Source: Mycobacterium sp. ELW1
Lineage (GTDB): Bacteria; Actinomycetota; Actinomycetes; Mycobacteriales; Mycobacteriaceae
Assembly: GCF_008329905.1 (NCBI RefSeq)
Contig: NZ_CP032155.1
Span: 496,001-560,000 of the forward strand
Direction: 5' to 3'
DNA length: 64,000 nucleotides
Of the stretch, positions 17,816-26,392 are shown piece by piece. Under the pieces are notes generated by a model. The model was not told the DNA's origin and ran no database searches. It worked only from the letters and a program-made list of their open reading frames with translations. Numbering within the stretch: the stretch's first letter is position 1; each line of letters starts with the position of its first letter. Position numbers and translations under genes: made by a program.

Positions 17816-20055
17816 CGGTGCACCTCTCCCTTCAGTGCCAGGTTCAGGGCCTGAAACCACGCGAAGTGGTAGTTGGCAGCGGTCTTTTCGCCCTTGATCA
17901 GCGCGTCGATGGTCGCCAGGAGCTGCCAGTTGCCGACGTTAGCGGTGTCGACGTGATCGGGGTAGTCACCTAGGACCTTGCCTGCGACGGTCGCGAGGTG
18001 TTCGCGAAGCAGTTCGACTTCGGAGTCCAGGTAGCCGGTGCCCGTCGATGCGGCTTTGGCCAGGGTGTGGGCGAGGCGGGGTAGGCCGTCGCGCCACTTG
18101 GTGGCTTGGGCGAGCTCCCAGCCGAGGTCTTCGACGTCTGCGGTGTCGCGGGCGCGGATGGACATCTGCGTGGGTTGTGCGTCTTCTTCGGGCGGGAGGT
18201 ACTGGCCCGGGGCATAGGCGGCGGTCAGGGTGGTCTCGCCGAGGAGGGCGTCGAGTGTCTTGGCGCGGTTGCCTGGCTTGAGAAGCTTGATGCCGGTGGG
18301 GATTTCGACTTGGGGTGGGATCCAGCCGCTGGCAAGGTCGGTGGCCAGGACGGTGGTGACGTCGTCGCGGTCGCCGATGGCCCAGCGCAACTTGGGTTCT
18401 TGACGGGCGACGGCGTCGAGCAGTCTGTTGAGGCGTTGTTGGGCTTGGGTCACGACGGCGCTCGCGCCGGCCATGGCGCCGGTAGTGGTTGCGGCGACGG
18501 CATTTTCGGTGAGTCCGGCTGGTGCGGACGCTGCGGTCGATGCGGCTGTCGGAGCTTGGCGGACGACGGCAGGCTGGTTGAGCTGGGTGCCGGCGGACGG
18601 GTGGACCGGTGCCGACCCGGGGGATGCGGCGGTCGGCATGGCCGGCTGTGCGGCGGGTGCGGTGGCCGCGGGGGGTCTCAGGTCCGCACCGTAGGCAGGC
18701 AGCGGACCTTGAGGAGCGGCGGGGGCGGCCGTCGAGGGCATGACGGGCGCTTGGGCGGCAGGGGCGGCGACGTAGGCCTGGGTGGTATCTGCTGGGGGAG
18801 CGACGGGTGCCTGGCCGGCGTCGTATGTCGGTGCGGCGTGGGCTGTTTCGAAGAGCGGCGCTCCTGCGGTCGGCGCTGTGGGCGCCATTGGCGGTGCAGC
18901 CATGCTCTCGGGGTGGAGGGGGGTTTGCGGCTGCATGGCGTGGGCAGCGGTGTTCGAGAGACCTTCAGCGCCCGACGAAACCGGGCCGCCGGCTTGTGCG
19001 CCGCTGTTGAAATTCTGGGCGAAGCCTTCGGGGGAGAGCGCGTTTGTGGGGGCGGAGGTTGAGGGGAGAGAGGGCTGCGATGCACCTGCCGAAATGTTGG
19101 GTGCACCAATCGAGCCGCCCTGGCCCATGCTCACCCCGCTGCCGGGTAACGAGGTCTGACCTCCAGAGGCCAGCGGGTTAGAAGTGATGTTCTGGGGCGC
19201 TGGAGGTATTGCCGGGGTCGAAGTAGCTCCTCCTGCGCTCAGATTGCGGGGCTCACCTACCGCGGCTGGGACGCCGGCCGGCGCTCCCACGGTCTCACCG
19301 CTTTGCGTCAGCCCCTGACCAACGTTGGAGTGTCCAGTGCCCGCGATCTTCGGTGCAGGTGGTGCGTCGTCAGCACCCGAAGTCAAGAAATTTTGGCCGG
19401 GTGTGCTGGCCCCGCCTGCGGCAGGTGCTCGCTTTAGGTCTTCCAACGTTTTGGTCACTTGTTCGCGTACGCCGTCCGGGCTAGGGGACCCAAACGCGCG
19501 ATCTAGGTCAGCGCCATTCGACTTTGCGAAGGACTGGGCTGAAACTCCGCCAAGCTCGCTGTCCAAGACGGGCTGGATAGCTCCGTAGAGGGAACCGGCG
19601 TGTTTGGCTGCTTCGGTATTCGCGAGAGTTTGACCCTTCATGACCGCTTCGACGATTCGATCGATCTTGACTGGCAGCGGATCCTTTGAGTTCTGGATTC
19701 CCCTTATTTCATCGTTTCCTTGAGCGGCTATTGTAGACAAGTTAGAGCGAAGTTCTGTAACTGATCTCTCTGCTGACTCGTACGACGTCTCTTTAGTTCC
19801 ATTTTTCGTAGCTAACTCCCGAGCCTGCTGCTCGCCAGATTGAAAGGCTAACCGAGCATCTTCCGCAGTTACCCCTTCCTGCTCGCCGAGAACACCCGTT
19901 CGGACAGTTCCGAGTTGATCCGCGTAGGAGTGCAACAACGTTTGTATATTCCTGCGGTTTCCGGTCGCCGCGTGCAACAAAGCTAACGAACTCGCGTCCG
20001 GCCATTGGTGGCCGACTAGAAGCGGCGACCAGTCACCCGGAGGGTAGTCGGTCAC
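17812..20055 (-). CDS. large Pro/Ala-rich protein with N-terminal helical and C-terminal DUF5631/DUF5632-like domains
   Basis: The product has 747 residues. Residues ~1-210 are a helical, charged domain (LALLHAATGNRRNIQTLL, then TAEDARLAFQSGEQQARELA). Residues ~215-545 are low-complexity Pro/Ala/Thr/Gly. Residues ~550-747 form a compact C-terminal domain (RWAIGDRDDVTTVLATDLAS, then GWIPPQVEIPTGIKLL) like that of mycobacterial Rv3899c/Rv3900c, which I recall as separate genes totalling ~720 aa. The GTG start overlaps the upstream stop as GTGA. Bases for the N-terminal third are clearly AT-richer than the rest. Function is unknown; a link to ESX secretion is inferred from the family. Confidence 0.7.
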   Translation of the reverse strand: MTDYPPGDWSPLLVGHQWPDASSLALLHAATGNRRNIQTLLHSYADQLGTVRTGVLGEQEGVTAEDARLAFQSGEQQARELATKNGTKETSYESAERSVTELRSNLSTIAAQGNDEIRGIQNSKDPLPVKIDRIVEAVMKGQTLANTEAAKHAGSLYGAIQPVLDSELGGVSAQSFAKSNGADLDRAFGSPSPDGVREQVTKTLEDLKRAPAAGGASTPGQNFLTSGADDAPPAPKIAGTGHSNVGQGLTQSGETVGAPAGVPAAVGEPRNLSAGGATSTPAIPPAPQNITSNPLASGGQTSLPGSGVSMGQGGSIGAPNISAGASQPSLPSTSAPTNALSPEGFAQNFNSGAQAGGPVSSGAEGLSNTAAHAMQPQTPLHPESMAAPPMAPTAPTAGAPLFETAHAAPTYDAGQAPVAPPADTTQAYVAAPAAQAPVMPSTAAPAAPQGPLPAYGADLRPPAATAPAAQPAMPTAASPGSAPVHPSAGTQLNQPAVVRQAPTAASTAASAPAGLTENAVAATTTGAMAGASAVVTQAQQRLNRLLDAVARQEPKLRWAIGDRDDVTTVLATDLASGWIPPQVEIPTGIKLLKPGNRAKTLDALLGETTLTAAYAPGQYLPPEEDAQPTQMSIRARDTADVEDLGWELAQATKWRDGLPRLAHTLAKAASTGTGYLDSEVELLREHLATVAGKVLGDYPDHVDTANVGNWQLLATIDALIKGEKTAANYHFAWFQALNLALKGEVHR

Positions 20056-20543
20056 TTGCAGTCACCCTGAAGCCGGGTTTGAAGGTCCATCGAAGTTTGA
20101 TAATACGAATCAAGCCGGGCTTTATCGCTGTTACCGATTTGTTCGAGGACGGTTTCATTATAAGCGTTGGCGAGTTCTCGAATCGAGGAAGTTAACTCGT
20201 CAGGCGAGGCAGGATTTTCATTTACTTTCTGCAGTAGATACTCGGCCGCCATGTGCACCGCTAGTCGAGTATTAACAGCGACTGCGAATGGATCGCCGGT
20301 TTGATTCGGCACTTTTCGGTTGTTGACGTCGAGCGTGTCGTACACGCGATTGAAAGCGTCGCACACAGCCTTCTTCGCATCCAAGACTTCTTGCTCGCTG
20401 TATGTCTTGGCCGCCGGAGTCTCAGGCTTCGGCGCCGGCCGAAACCACGCGCCAATTGCGACCGCAACAGCTATTACCGCGATGACGATCGCGATGATCG
20501 TCGGCAACCGCGACGGGCCTCCCGACGGGGAGGTCCCTGCCAC
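20052..20543 (-). CDS. single-pass membrane protein with conserved extracytoplasmic domain
   Basis: The product has 163 residues. After a short Gly/Ser/Pro-rich head there is one strongly hydrophobic helix (IIAIVIAVIAVAVAIGAW, residues ~15-33). The rest is a ~125-aa soluble domain with Cys residues near its start (AKKAVCDAFNRVYDTLDV) and at the C-terminus (LQGDCK), which could form a disulfide. Similar small Pro/Ala-rich membrane proteins occur in several mycobacterial loci, including Rv3901c upstream of Rv3900c. It is the first gene of the three-gene operon. The GTG start at 20543 has only a weak ribosome-binding site. Local base composition is about 45% GC, well below the window. Confidence 0.7.
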   Translation of the reverse strand: MAGTSPSGGPSRLPTIIAIVIAVIAVAVAIGAWFRPAPKPETPAAKTYSEQEVLDAKKAVCDAFNRVYDTLDVNNRKVPNQTGDPFAVAVNTRLAVHMAAEYLLQKVNENPASPDELTSSIRELANAYNETVLEQIGNSDKARLDSYYQTSMDLQTRLQGDCK

Positions 20544-20793
20544 GGAGCTGGTCCTGCAGGCCCGGGTCCGTACGGCACTTGCGACATGTCGAAATGGTAT
20601 CCCTTGCGTTTGCCGGTCCGCTATTCACCAAAAGGTGCAATACCCGCTCCGACCAGCCGGTACACGCAGTTCAAGTGCCCCCGGAACGGATGCAAATACC
20701 CCAGCACTGACAAGACATCGTTAGCTGGCCCAGACGCAACCGTCACCGAACCTTGACTTGACCCGCCAGGAACCTCACAGGGACCATGAACCG

Positions 20794-21456
20794 ATGCGCC
20801 GAGCCGTCGTTTCGATCTGTGCTGCCTTCACCGCGGCGCTGCTCGCGCTGTCCTCGGCGCCGCCCAGCCACGCCGAAACCCCGTGGTTTCAGTCCAACGT
20901 CGGCGGCGCTACCCAGGTCCTGTCCGTCGTCAGCACCGGCGGAGCCACCGCCAAGATGGACGTCTGGCAGCGCGGCGCCAACGGCTGGCAGCCCGTCCTC
21001 GTCGGAGTCCCCACCCACGTCGGCGCCAACGGCATGGTTCCTCAATCGCACGACGGCGAAATGAAGACGCCGATGGGCATCTTCACCCTCGACTTCGCCT
21101 TCGGCACCCAGCCCAACCCGGGCGGTGGCCTGCAATACGTCCAGGTCACGAAAGACCACTGGTGGGACGGCGACATGAAGAGCCCGACCTACAACACCAT
21201 GCAGGTCTGCAAGAAAGCCGACTGCCCGTTCGACACCAACCCGGCCAGCGGCACCGAGAACCTCTATATCCCGCAGTACGCCCATGCGATCGTGATGGGC
21301 GTCAACAAGGCTCGCGTTCCCGGCAACGGCGGCGCATTCTTCGTCCACACCACCGACGGCGGCCCCACCGCCGGATGCGTCTCCCTCGACGACGACACGC
21401 TCGTCAAGATCATGCGCTGGCTTCAGCCCGGCGCGCTGATCGCCGTCGCCAAATAG
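20794..21456 (+). CDS. exported L,D-transpeptidase-like (YkuD) protein, Rv0309-like
   Basis: The product has 220 residues with a signal peptide ending near SHAETPW (cleavage ~residue 27). The remainder is a YkuD-type domain. The catalytic region reads HTTDGGPTAGCVSL, with His185 and Cys195 as the expected general base and nucleophile. It matches the remembered Rv0309 sequence closely, including SNVGGATQVLSVVSTGG and PQYAHAIVMGVNKA. It acts in the cell wall; activity on peptidoglycan is inferred from the fold. The ATG at 20794 was chosen because the hydrophobic signal begins right after it; a longer ORF starts at 20758. It is convergent with the Rv0310c-like gene. Confidence 0.87.
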   Translation: MRRAVVSICAAFTAALLALSSAPPSHAETPWFQSNVGGATQVLSVVSTGGATAKMDVWQRGANGWQPVLVGVPTHVGANGMVPQSHDGEMKTPMGIFTLDFAFGTQPNPGGGLQYVQVTKDHWWDGDMKSPTYNTMQVCKKADCPFDTNPASGTENLYIPQYAHAIVMGVNKARVPGNGGAFFVHTTDGGPTAGCVSLDDDTLVKIMRWLQPGALIAVAK

Positions 21457-21462
21457 CGCTGA

Positions 21463-21523
21463 TCGAGCGTGCGGGTTGTCGGTGACATCGGCGACGATCG
21501 TCACCGACAACCCCCACGCTCGA
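21463..21523. terminator. very long hairpin, probable bidirectional terminator
   Basis: Two 24-nt arms (21463-21486 and 21500-21523) are complementary at 23 of 24 positions and enclose a 13-nt loop. The element lies exactly between two convergent genes. There is no U tract, as is common for mycobacterial terminators. The arm sequence (TCGAGCGTGCGGGTTGTCGG) looks like a dispersed mycobacterial palindrome rather than a minimal terminator. Confidence 0.75.
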
Positions 21524-21528
21524 CGCAA

Positions 21529-22011
21529 CTAGGGGTTCGGGTTGATCGCGGCGCCCGGCGTCGCTTTGAAGTTCAGCGCTTCGGTCGACATCGTGAACTC
21601 GTAGGTCCGGTCGTATCCGGTCTTGCTGATCTTCCAGCCATCGGGCGTCTTGCGGTAGCGGTCGCGGTAGAACGCCGCTCCCTCCAGCACGAAATTGAAC
21701 TCCGGCACGATCACCCGGTCCTGCAGGTACCAGATGGCCTCGGCTTCGTCGCCGTCCACGCTGATTTCCGGATGGGTGACGCGGTGCTCGGTCAGCACAC
21801 CGGCCGGCATCGACTTGCGCATGAACTCCACCAGATCCTTGCGGTTGGTGAAGCTGTGCTCCTCACCCAATGACGAGCCGTAGTCACCGACGATATCCTC
21901 AGTCAGGGTGTCGGCGAAATCGTCCCAATGCTTGGTGTCCAGCGCCCGCAGATAGCGGTACTTGACCTGTTTGATCGCTTCGATTGCTTCCGCATCAGCC
22001 ATGCCGGTCAT
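21529..22011 (-). CDS. SnoaL-like/NTF2-fold protein (Rv0310c-like)
   Basis: The product has 160 residues with the helix-then-sheet pattern of SnoaL_4 proteins: EAIKQVKYRYLRALDTKHWDD, then a ...FTNRKDLVEFMRKSM helix, and WYLQDRVIVPEF and FYRDRYRKTPDGWKI strands. Members include polyketide cyclases, dehydratases and aromatic-hydroxylase small subunits; the reaction here is unknown. ATG 22011 fits the 163-aa length remembered for Rv0310c; the in-frame ATG at 22002 is an alternative. The adjacent Rv0309-like gene supports the assignment. Confidence 0.8.
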   Translation of the reverse strand: MTGMADAEAIEAIKQVKYRYLRALDTKHWDDFADTLTEDIVGDYGSSLGEEHSFTNRKDLVEFMRKSMPAGVLTEHRVTHPEISVDGDEAEAIWYLQDRVIVPEFNFVLEGAAFYRDRYRKTPDGWKISKTGYDRTYEFTMSTEALNFKATPGAAINPNP

Positions 22012-22064
22012 TGCAGCACACCGAATCTGTCGCCGGGGGCGGTTGTCCCGGTGACAATGTGCCC

Positions 22065-22892
22065 ATGGCTGATTCGGACAAGCCCGACGCCGCCGTCCCG
22101 CGAACCAACTGCATCGACGGCTTCCTTCGGTCACCGTTCTCTGGCATCGCGCCCTGGATTGTCATGGCCATCATGTCCGGCCCGGGCCGCTTCGGGCAGG
22201 CCGCGGCCGCTGCGCTGGCACTCACCCTCATCGTCATGTGGGCGGGCAGCCGTCGCGGCATCAAGGTGCATTCCCTCGAAGTGTTCGGCGCCGTGGTCTT
22301 CGCCGGGTTCGTTGTCTTGGGCATCTTCGGCTCGCCAGCGCTCGTCAACTGGCTCGAGCTGTGGGCCGGCGAAATCACCAACGGACTACTCGCCGCCTAC
22401 GCCTTGGCCACCCTGGCGATCCGCAAGCCGTTCACCATTGCCTACGCCCGCGACACCGTCGACCCCCAACACTGGGACAGCCCACTGTTCATCCGGGTCA
22501 ACTACACACTGAGCGCGGTGTGGGCCGGCGCCTTCGTCATCAACACGGCGGTCGGCACCTTCGGTGACGCGGTGCTGCACGACGGTGACAACTTCTGGAC
22601 CGGTTGGATCGTCCAACTCGCCATCACACTGATCGCCGTCGCGATCACCGAGTTCTACCCCGACTACGCACGAGCGAAGTCCTTGGCCGCCAGTGGCGAA
22701 TCTGCCGAAGCACCGCCGTCATTCGGGAAGCTTCTGGACTGGCTGCCTGGTTTCGTGATCGGCATCGGAATCGCGGGCTGGGTCAGCGGTGCACTTGCCG
22801 CAGCAGTGGGTATCGCACTGATCGTGGTCGGCATCCTCGCAGGGGTGCTCGTGCGAAAACTGTTCCCGGAAGAGAAAGAGGAAACGACATGA
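22065..22892 (+). CDS. polytopic membrane protein of unknown function
   Basis: The product has 275 residues with about seven hydrophobic segments. A cytoplasmic charged loop lies around residues 205-225 (YARAKSLAASGESAEAPP), and the C-terminus is charged (RKLFPEEKEETT). No catalytic motif is recognised. Its stop codon overlaps the start of the WrbA-like gene (ATGA), so the two are translationally coupled, suggesting a shared redox or stress role. It starts with ATG at 22065 and the upstream GACAAT may be a -10 element. Confidence 0.72.
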   Translation: MADSDKPDAAVPRTNCIDGFLRSPFSGIAPWIVMAIMSGPGRFGQAAAAALALTLIVMWAGSRRGIKVHSLEVFGAVVFAGFVVLGIFGSPALVNWLELWAGEITNGLLAAYALATLAIRKPFTIAYARDTVDPQHWDSPLFIRVNYTLSAVWAGAFVINTAVGTFGDAVLHDGDNFWTGWIVQLAITLIAVAITEFYPDYARAKSLAASGESAEAPPSFGKLLDWLPGFVIGIGIAGWVSGALAAAVGIALIVVGILAGVLVRKLFPEEKEETT

Positions 22893-23500
22893 CGAAGCTC
22901 GCGGTCATCTACTACTCGGCCACCGGCCACGGCACAGCTATGGCCAAGACGGTTGTCGCAGCCGCCGAAGAGGCGGGCGCAGAAGTGCGCCTTCGGCACA
23001 TCGCCGAGACCCGCGATCCGGAGTCATTCGCTCAGAACCCGGCGTGGACCGACAACTACGAAGCCACCAAAGACCTGCCGGCCGCCACCGGCGACGACAT
23101 CGTCTGGGCCGACGCGGTCATCTTCGGTACGCCCACCCGATTCGGTTCTCCCGCATCGCAATTCCGCACCTTCATCGACTCGCTGGGCGGTCTGTGGGCG
23201 CAAGGCAAACTCGCCGACAAGGTCTACTCTGCGTTCACGTCTTCCCAGACCGCCCATGGTGGCCAGGAAACCACGTTGCTTGCCCTCTACATCACGCTCA
23301 TGCATTTCGGCGGCATCCTCGTACCGCCCGGATACACCGATCCGCTGAAATTCGCCGACGGCAACCCCTACGGCGTCAGCCATATCACCGGCCCGGACAA
23401 TCAGAATCCGATCGCCGAGGAAACCACCGCGGCGTTGCAGCACTTGGCACGACGGGTGGTCACCATCGCCGGACGGCTCGGACCCGCCGATCCCGCATAA
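22889..23500 (+). CDS. wrbA: WrbA-like NAD(P)H:quinone oxidoreductase
   Basis: The product has 203 residues of the flavodoxin-like WrbA family. The FMN phosphate loop is YYSATGHGTAMAK near the N-terminus, and IFGTPTRFGSPASQFRTFID and FTSSQTAHGGQETTLL are the other FMN-contacting loops typical of WrbA. These enzymes reduce quinones by two electrons, avoiding semiquinone radicals. The gene is the second of a two-gene operon with the membrane protein and is followed by a GC-rich hairpin. Confidence 0.87.
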   Translation: MTKLAVIYYSATGHGTAMAKTVVAAAEEAGAEVRLRHIAETRDPESFAQNPAWTDNYEATKDLPAATGDDIVWADAVIFGTPTRFGSPASQFRTFIDSLGGLWAQGKLADKVYSAFTSSQTAHGGQETTLLALYITLMHFGGILVPPGYTDPLKFADGNPYGVSHITGPDNQNPIAEETTAALQHLARRVVTIAGRLGPADPA

Positions 23501-23510
23501 GCTTCGCTGA

Positions 23511-23537
23511 AGCCCGGCCGCCCGTGAGGGCCGGGCT
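23511..23537 (+). terminator. stem-loop terminator after wrbA
   Basis: AGCCCGGCC (23511-23519) and GGCCGGGCT (23529-23537) form a perfect 9-bp stem with a 9-nt loop, 10 nt after the WrbA stop codon. There is no U tract. Confidence 0.7.
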
Positions 23538-23656
23538 CACGATGTAGCTCAGAGAACTTCTGCCGGTGGTCTTTTCTCAATGACGCACCATCGCAAACCC
23601 GCTTGGGGTACCCTCGTCTCGTTTGCTAGCAACCATTGATACTCGGGGGTATCTGG

Positions 23657-25390
23657 ATGTCTGTAGCGTCGCGCCGTACCGGCATCGGAGTTGCGGCCGT
23701 TGTTTTCGGGCTCTCCCTGGCCAGTCCGCAAGTCACCGGTATCGCGGTCGCCGACGGTGCGGACGCCGGAGCTTCCACAGCGTCGGCCGGTCCCGCCGCC
23801 CGGCACGGATCAAAAACCGCGCCGGTAGCGCGGTCGAGCGGCACCGGCAAGGCCGGCCACGGCGCCGCGCGACGAGCCCCCAAGGCAGCGAGCGACGGAT
23901 CCGGCCGGACGCCACCACGGATCGGTCAGACTCGTTCCGGCACAAGCAACTCGGTGACCGTAACCGTTCGCCCACGAGGTGCCGCGACATCGGTCAGTCA
24001 CACCGAACCACCAGCGGCATCGACCCGTGTAGCGTCCGTCGAGCCAACGGCATCCGTGACAACGACGCTCACGCCGAGGGCACAACAGATCGCCACGACC
24101 CAGGCGCCGTCGCTCACCAACGTCCCGCCCGCGCTGCGCGGGTTGAGGGCACTGCTGGGCAGAGTGCTGGCTCCCATCCGCACATTCTTCGAAGGTCTAG
24201 CGCTCCTCACGCGCCGGACGCTGTTCAACCAAGTCCCCACTGTCAATCCGATTCAGACGACCGGCCAGACCGAGGGAGCCATCACCGGCGACCTACACGG
24301 AAGCGATGCTGACGGAGACGCGATTCGCTACACCGTCGTGCAGGCTCCGATGCATGGCAGCGTGGTAGTCAACCGTGACGGGACCTACAACTACACCCCG
24401 GGATCCGATTTCACCGGCCTGGACTCTTTCATCGTCGCCGCGTCCGACACCGGTACTCATCTCAATATTCTGGATCTCAACCGGCCGGCCGGCGCCTATC
24501 GCAACGTCGTCATCACTCAAGGCGACGCAAGCCGAGCGACATTCACGTTCAGCTTCGTCAACGGGTCTCAGTACTGGACCCCGCAAGCCAAGGCCGCACT
24601 GGAGTGGTCGGCCACCCAAGTGTCTGCCTACGTAGTCGCCGGCGCTGCCATCAACATCGATCTCACCGTCAAGGCGACCCTGGCGCGCCCGAAGGTCGTC
24701 GGCATCGGACCGGGCGGTCAACCGATCTACGAAAAGGATTGCTCCACCGGCTATTGCTCCGACACCCTGGCATCGGCCGGAAGCCCGATGGTCAGCGGGG
24801 AGGGCCCCGGCTTCCGCAACCTGGTGGCCCAGCAGAAGCTCATCACCGGCGCCGACCCCAATGGCAAGATCGCCGACGGCAATGTGACGGTCAACTTCGG
24901 TAACGACTGGGCGTTCGGTGACAAAGTCGGCGAGGACGAGATGGACTTCGAGTCCACGATGATGCACGAGCTACTGCACGCGCTGGGATTCTTCGACTCT
25001 GTCACCGACCCCAACCCGGAGGGTCGTGACGTCTGGACCACCTACGACCGATTCATCACCGATGCGAACGGAACGCCTGTAATCGACGGCAGCAGTTACG
25101 CATTCGGTGCTGGCTTCACCCCGAACCTGACCGGCGGCAATGGCGGGCTGTTCTTCGGTGGACCCAACGCCCGAGCGGCCTACGGCGGTGTCGTACCGCT
25201 CTACGACGGCTCACCGTCGCACCTCGATGACAAGGTGTTCGACAACACCGACCCGACGGCCAAAAATGCTTTGCAGCTGATGAATTCGGCAACCGATGAC
25301 GGTAAGGGGGTCAGGATCCTCAGCGCCTACGAGATCGGCGTGCTCAAGGATCTGGGCTTTACGATCGCCGTTCCGGTGTCACAACTTTGA
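23657..25390 (+). CDS. exported zinc metalloprotease-like protein with cadherin/VCBS-type domain
   Basis: The product has 577 residues. A signal peptide (cleavage ~residue 33, after VTGIAVADG) is followed by a ~130-residue Ala/Thr/Arg-rich linker. A bacterial cadherin-like (VCBS/Ig) repeat follows: GDLHGSDADGDAIRYTVV, then the GTYNYTPGSDFTGLDSF signature. The C-terminal ~330 residues hold a zincin site MMHELLHALGFFD with His437, Glu438, His441 and Asp447 (HExxHxxGxxD). Several Cys (KDCSTGYCSD) support an extracytoplasmic location. The ATG at 23657 has a GGGGG ribosome-binding site. The substrate is unknown; adhesion or matrix processing is possible. Confidence 0.78.
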   Translation: MSVASRRTGIGVAAVVFGLSLASPQVTGIAVADGADAGASTASAGPAARHGSKTAPVARSSGTGKAGHGAARRAPKAASDGSGRTPPRIGQTRSGTSNSVTVTVRPRGAATSVSHTEPPAASTRVASVEPTASVTTTLTPRAQQIATTQAPSLTNVPPALRGLRALLGRVLAPIRTFFEGLALLTRRTLFNQVPTVNPIQTTGQTEGAITGDLHGSDADGDAIRYTVVQAPMHGSVVVNRDGTYNYTPGSDFTGLDSFIVAASDTGTHLNILDLNRPAGAYRNVVITQGDASRATFTFSFVNGSQYWTPQAKAALEWSATQVSAYVVAGAAINIDLTVKATLARPKVVGIGPGGQPIYEKDCSTGYCSDTLASAGSPMVSGEGPGFRNLVAQQKLITGADPNGKIADGNVTVNFGNDWAFGDKVGEDEMDFESTMMHELLHALGFFDSVTDPNPEGRDVWTTYDRFITDANGTPVIDGSSYAFGAGFTPNLTGGNGGLFFGGPNARAAYGGVVPLYDGSPSHLDDKVFDNTDPTAKNALQLMNSATDDGKGVRILSAYEIGVLKDLGFTIAVPVSQL

Positions 25391-25403
25391 GGATGGGGAA
25401 GCC

Positions 25404-25550
25404 TCAGCCAAGCTCGTTTTCGTAGCGCTGGGCAATGGCAACGAGTTCTTCGCGAACCGTTGACGGCGGCATCGCACTGATTCGTGCGTACAGACGGCGA
25501 CGCGTCACTGCCCGCTTCATGTCTTTGCGGAACTGCGCAATCGACGACAT
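25404..25550 (-). CDS. 48-residue basic small protein
   Basis: A short frame runs from ATG 25550 to TGA 25404-25406. The start is preceded by AAGGAG at 8-nt spacing, a strong ribosome-binding site. The protein is rich in Arg and Lys in its first half (FRKDMKRAVTRRRLYARI) and ends in an acidic helix (EELVAIAQRYENELG). It is predicted to be two helices with no signal or membrane segment. I recognise no family. It is convergent with the metalloprotease gene, 13 nt away. The surrounding region is AT-richer than the window average, consistent with a promoter upstream. Confidence 0.6.
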   Translation of the reverse strand: MSSIAQFRKDMKRAVTRRRLYARISAMPPSTVREELVAIAQRYENELG

Positions 25551-25794
25551 TTTCTCAACTCCTTGATGTCCCCCGGTTCAGCAGGGGATTTGTTTTTTGC
25601 TGTAGACGTCCATCAATCAGGGATCGCCTGTCTGAAGGAACACCTCGATGCTCCTTGTTAATTTCAGGTAAATCAACTTTGGCCCTGTGAGATTCGCGAC
25701 AGGCACACGCGAGTGCGCCATGTTTGTGGCCTAGGTCATGTGACGGCGCACACGATGAACGACGAAGGGTGACGGCGTTCGCTGTAGCGCGGGC
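25551..25794. other. gene-free spacer, AT-richer, likely promoter region of the small protein
   Basis: The 244 bp between the small protein start and the TetR stop hold no convincing frame. The first 130 bp are AT-richer, with a T run at 25591-25597 and TTAATTTCAGGTAAATCAAC near 25660-25680. No clear operator or terminator was identified. Confidence 0.5.
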
Positions 25795-26388
25795 TCAGTC
25801 CTGCAAGTACCGAGTGACCATGTCCACCAACAGCTGACGCTCGCGCTGCCACTCCAGGTGTGAGTTCACGATCATCTCGACCAGCACCATGCCGCGCAGT
25901 GACGACCAGATCACTTCGGCCACGCCGGGATCGTCGGAGATCAGCCGGCCCAGTTGATTGATCGCGGTATTGATCTCCAACAGGTGGCGTTTGGCGCTGT
26001 CGCCGTGGGTGCCGCGGGTGGCCCGCAGAATCTCGAATGCCGCCAATGACGTCGGGCTGCTGTAGCAGCGGAATGCGGTGTCGACGACGACCTCGATGCG
26101 CTCCCGCAGTCCCAGATCGGCGACATCGGCCTCGCCGAGACTTTTGAGCAAGCCGGCCACACCCTCGTCGACGACAGCCATCAGCAACCCGTTGCGGTCG
26201 CCGAAGTGGTACTGGATGACTCCCCAGGTGACCCCGGCGCGCTCGGCGACGTGTTTGGCGGTTGCGGCGTGGAAACCCTCTTCGACCACGCAGCGCACGG
26301 TCTCGTCGATGATCAAGGCCCGGGTGTCGTCGCCCCGCTTGCGCGGCGACTGGGTCTGCCGCGTCGGGGGAGTGCCCAGCGCTTTCAC
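25795..26388 (-). CDS. TetR-family transcriptional regulator
   Basis: The product has 197 residues. The helix-turn-helix spans about residues 40-65: AATAKHVAERAGVTWGVIQY, then HFGDRNGL. The C-terminal ligand domain is helical with no recognised ligand class. The GTG at 26388 is 40 bp from the divergent start of the next gene, so it probably controls that leaderless gene and itself from a shared operator. The basic N-terminal extension (RQTQSPRKRGDDTR) may contact DNA. Confidence 0.87.
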   Translation of the reverse strand: MKALGTPPTRQTQSPRKRGDDTRALIIDETVRCVVEEGFHAATAKHVAERAGVTWGVIQYHFGDRNGLLMAVVDEGVAGLLKSLGEADVADLGLRERIEVVVDTAFRCYSSPTSLAAFEILRATRGTHGDSAKRHLLEINTAINQLGRLISDDPGVAEVIWSSLRGMVLVEMIVNSHLEWQRERQLLVDMVTRYLQD

Positions 26389-26392
26389 ATCG

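Noticed and set aside
18106..19062. A 318-codon plus-strand Gly/Arg/Cys-rich frame
   Set aside because: It is antisense to the Pro/Ala-rich low-complexity region of the 747-aa protein and mirrors its composition.
17100..19300. CRISPR-like or tandem repeat arrays in the GC-rich low-complexity stretches
   Set aside because: Repetition here is codon-level Pro/Ala/Gly bias within coding sequence, with no constant repeat-spacer periodicity.
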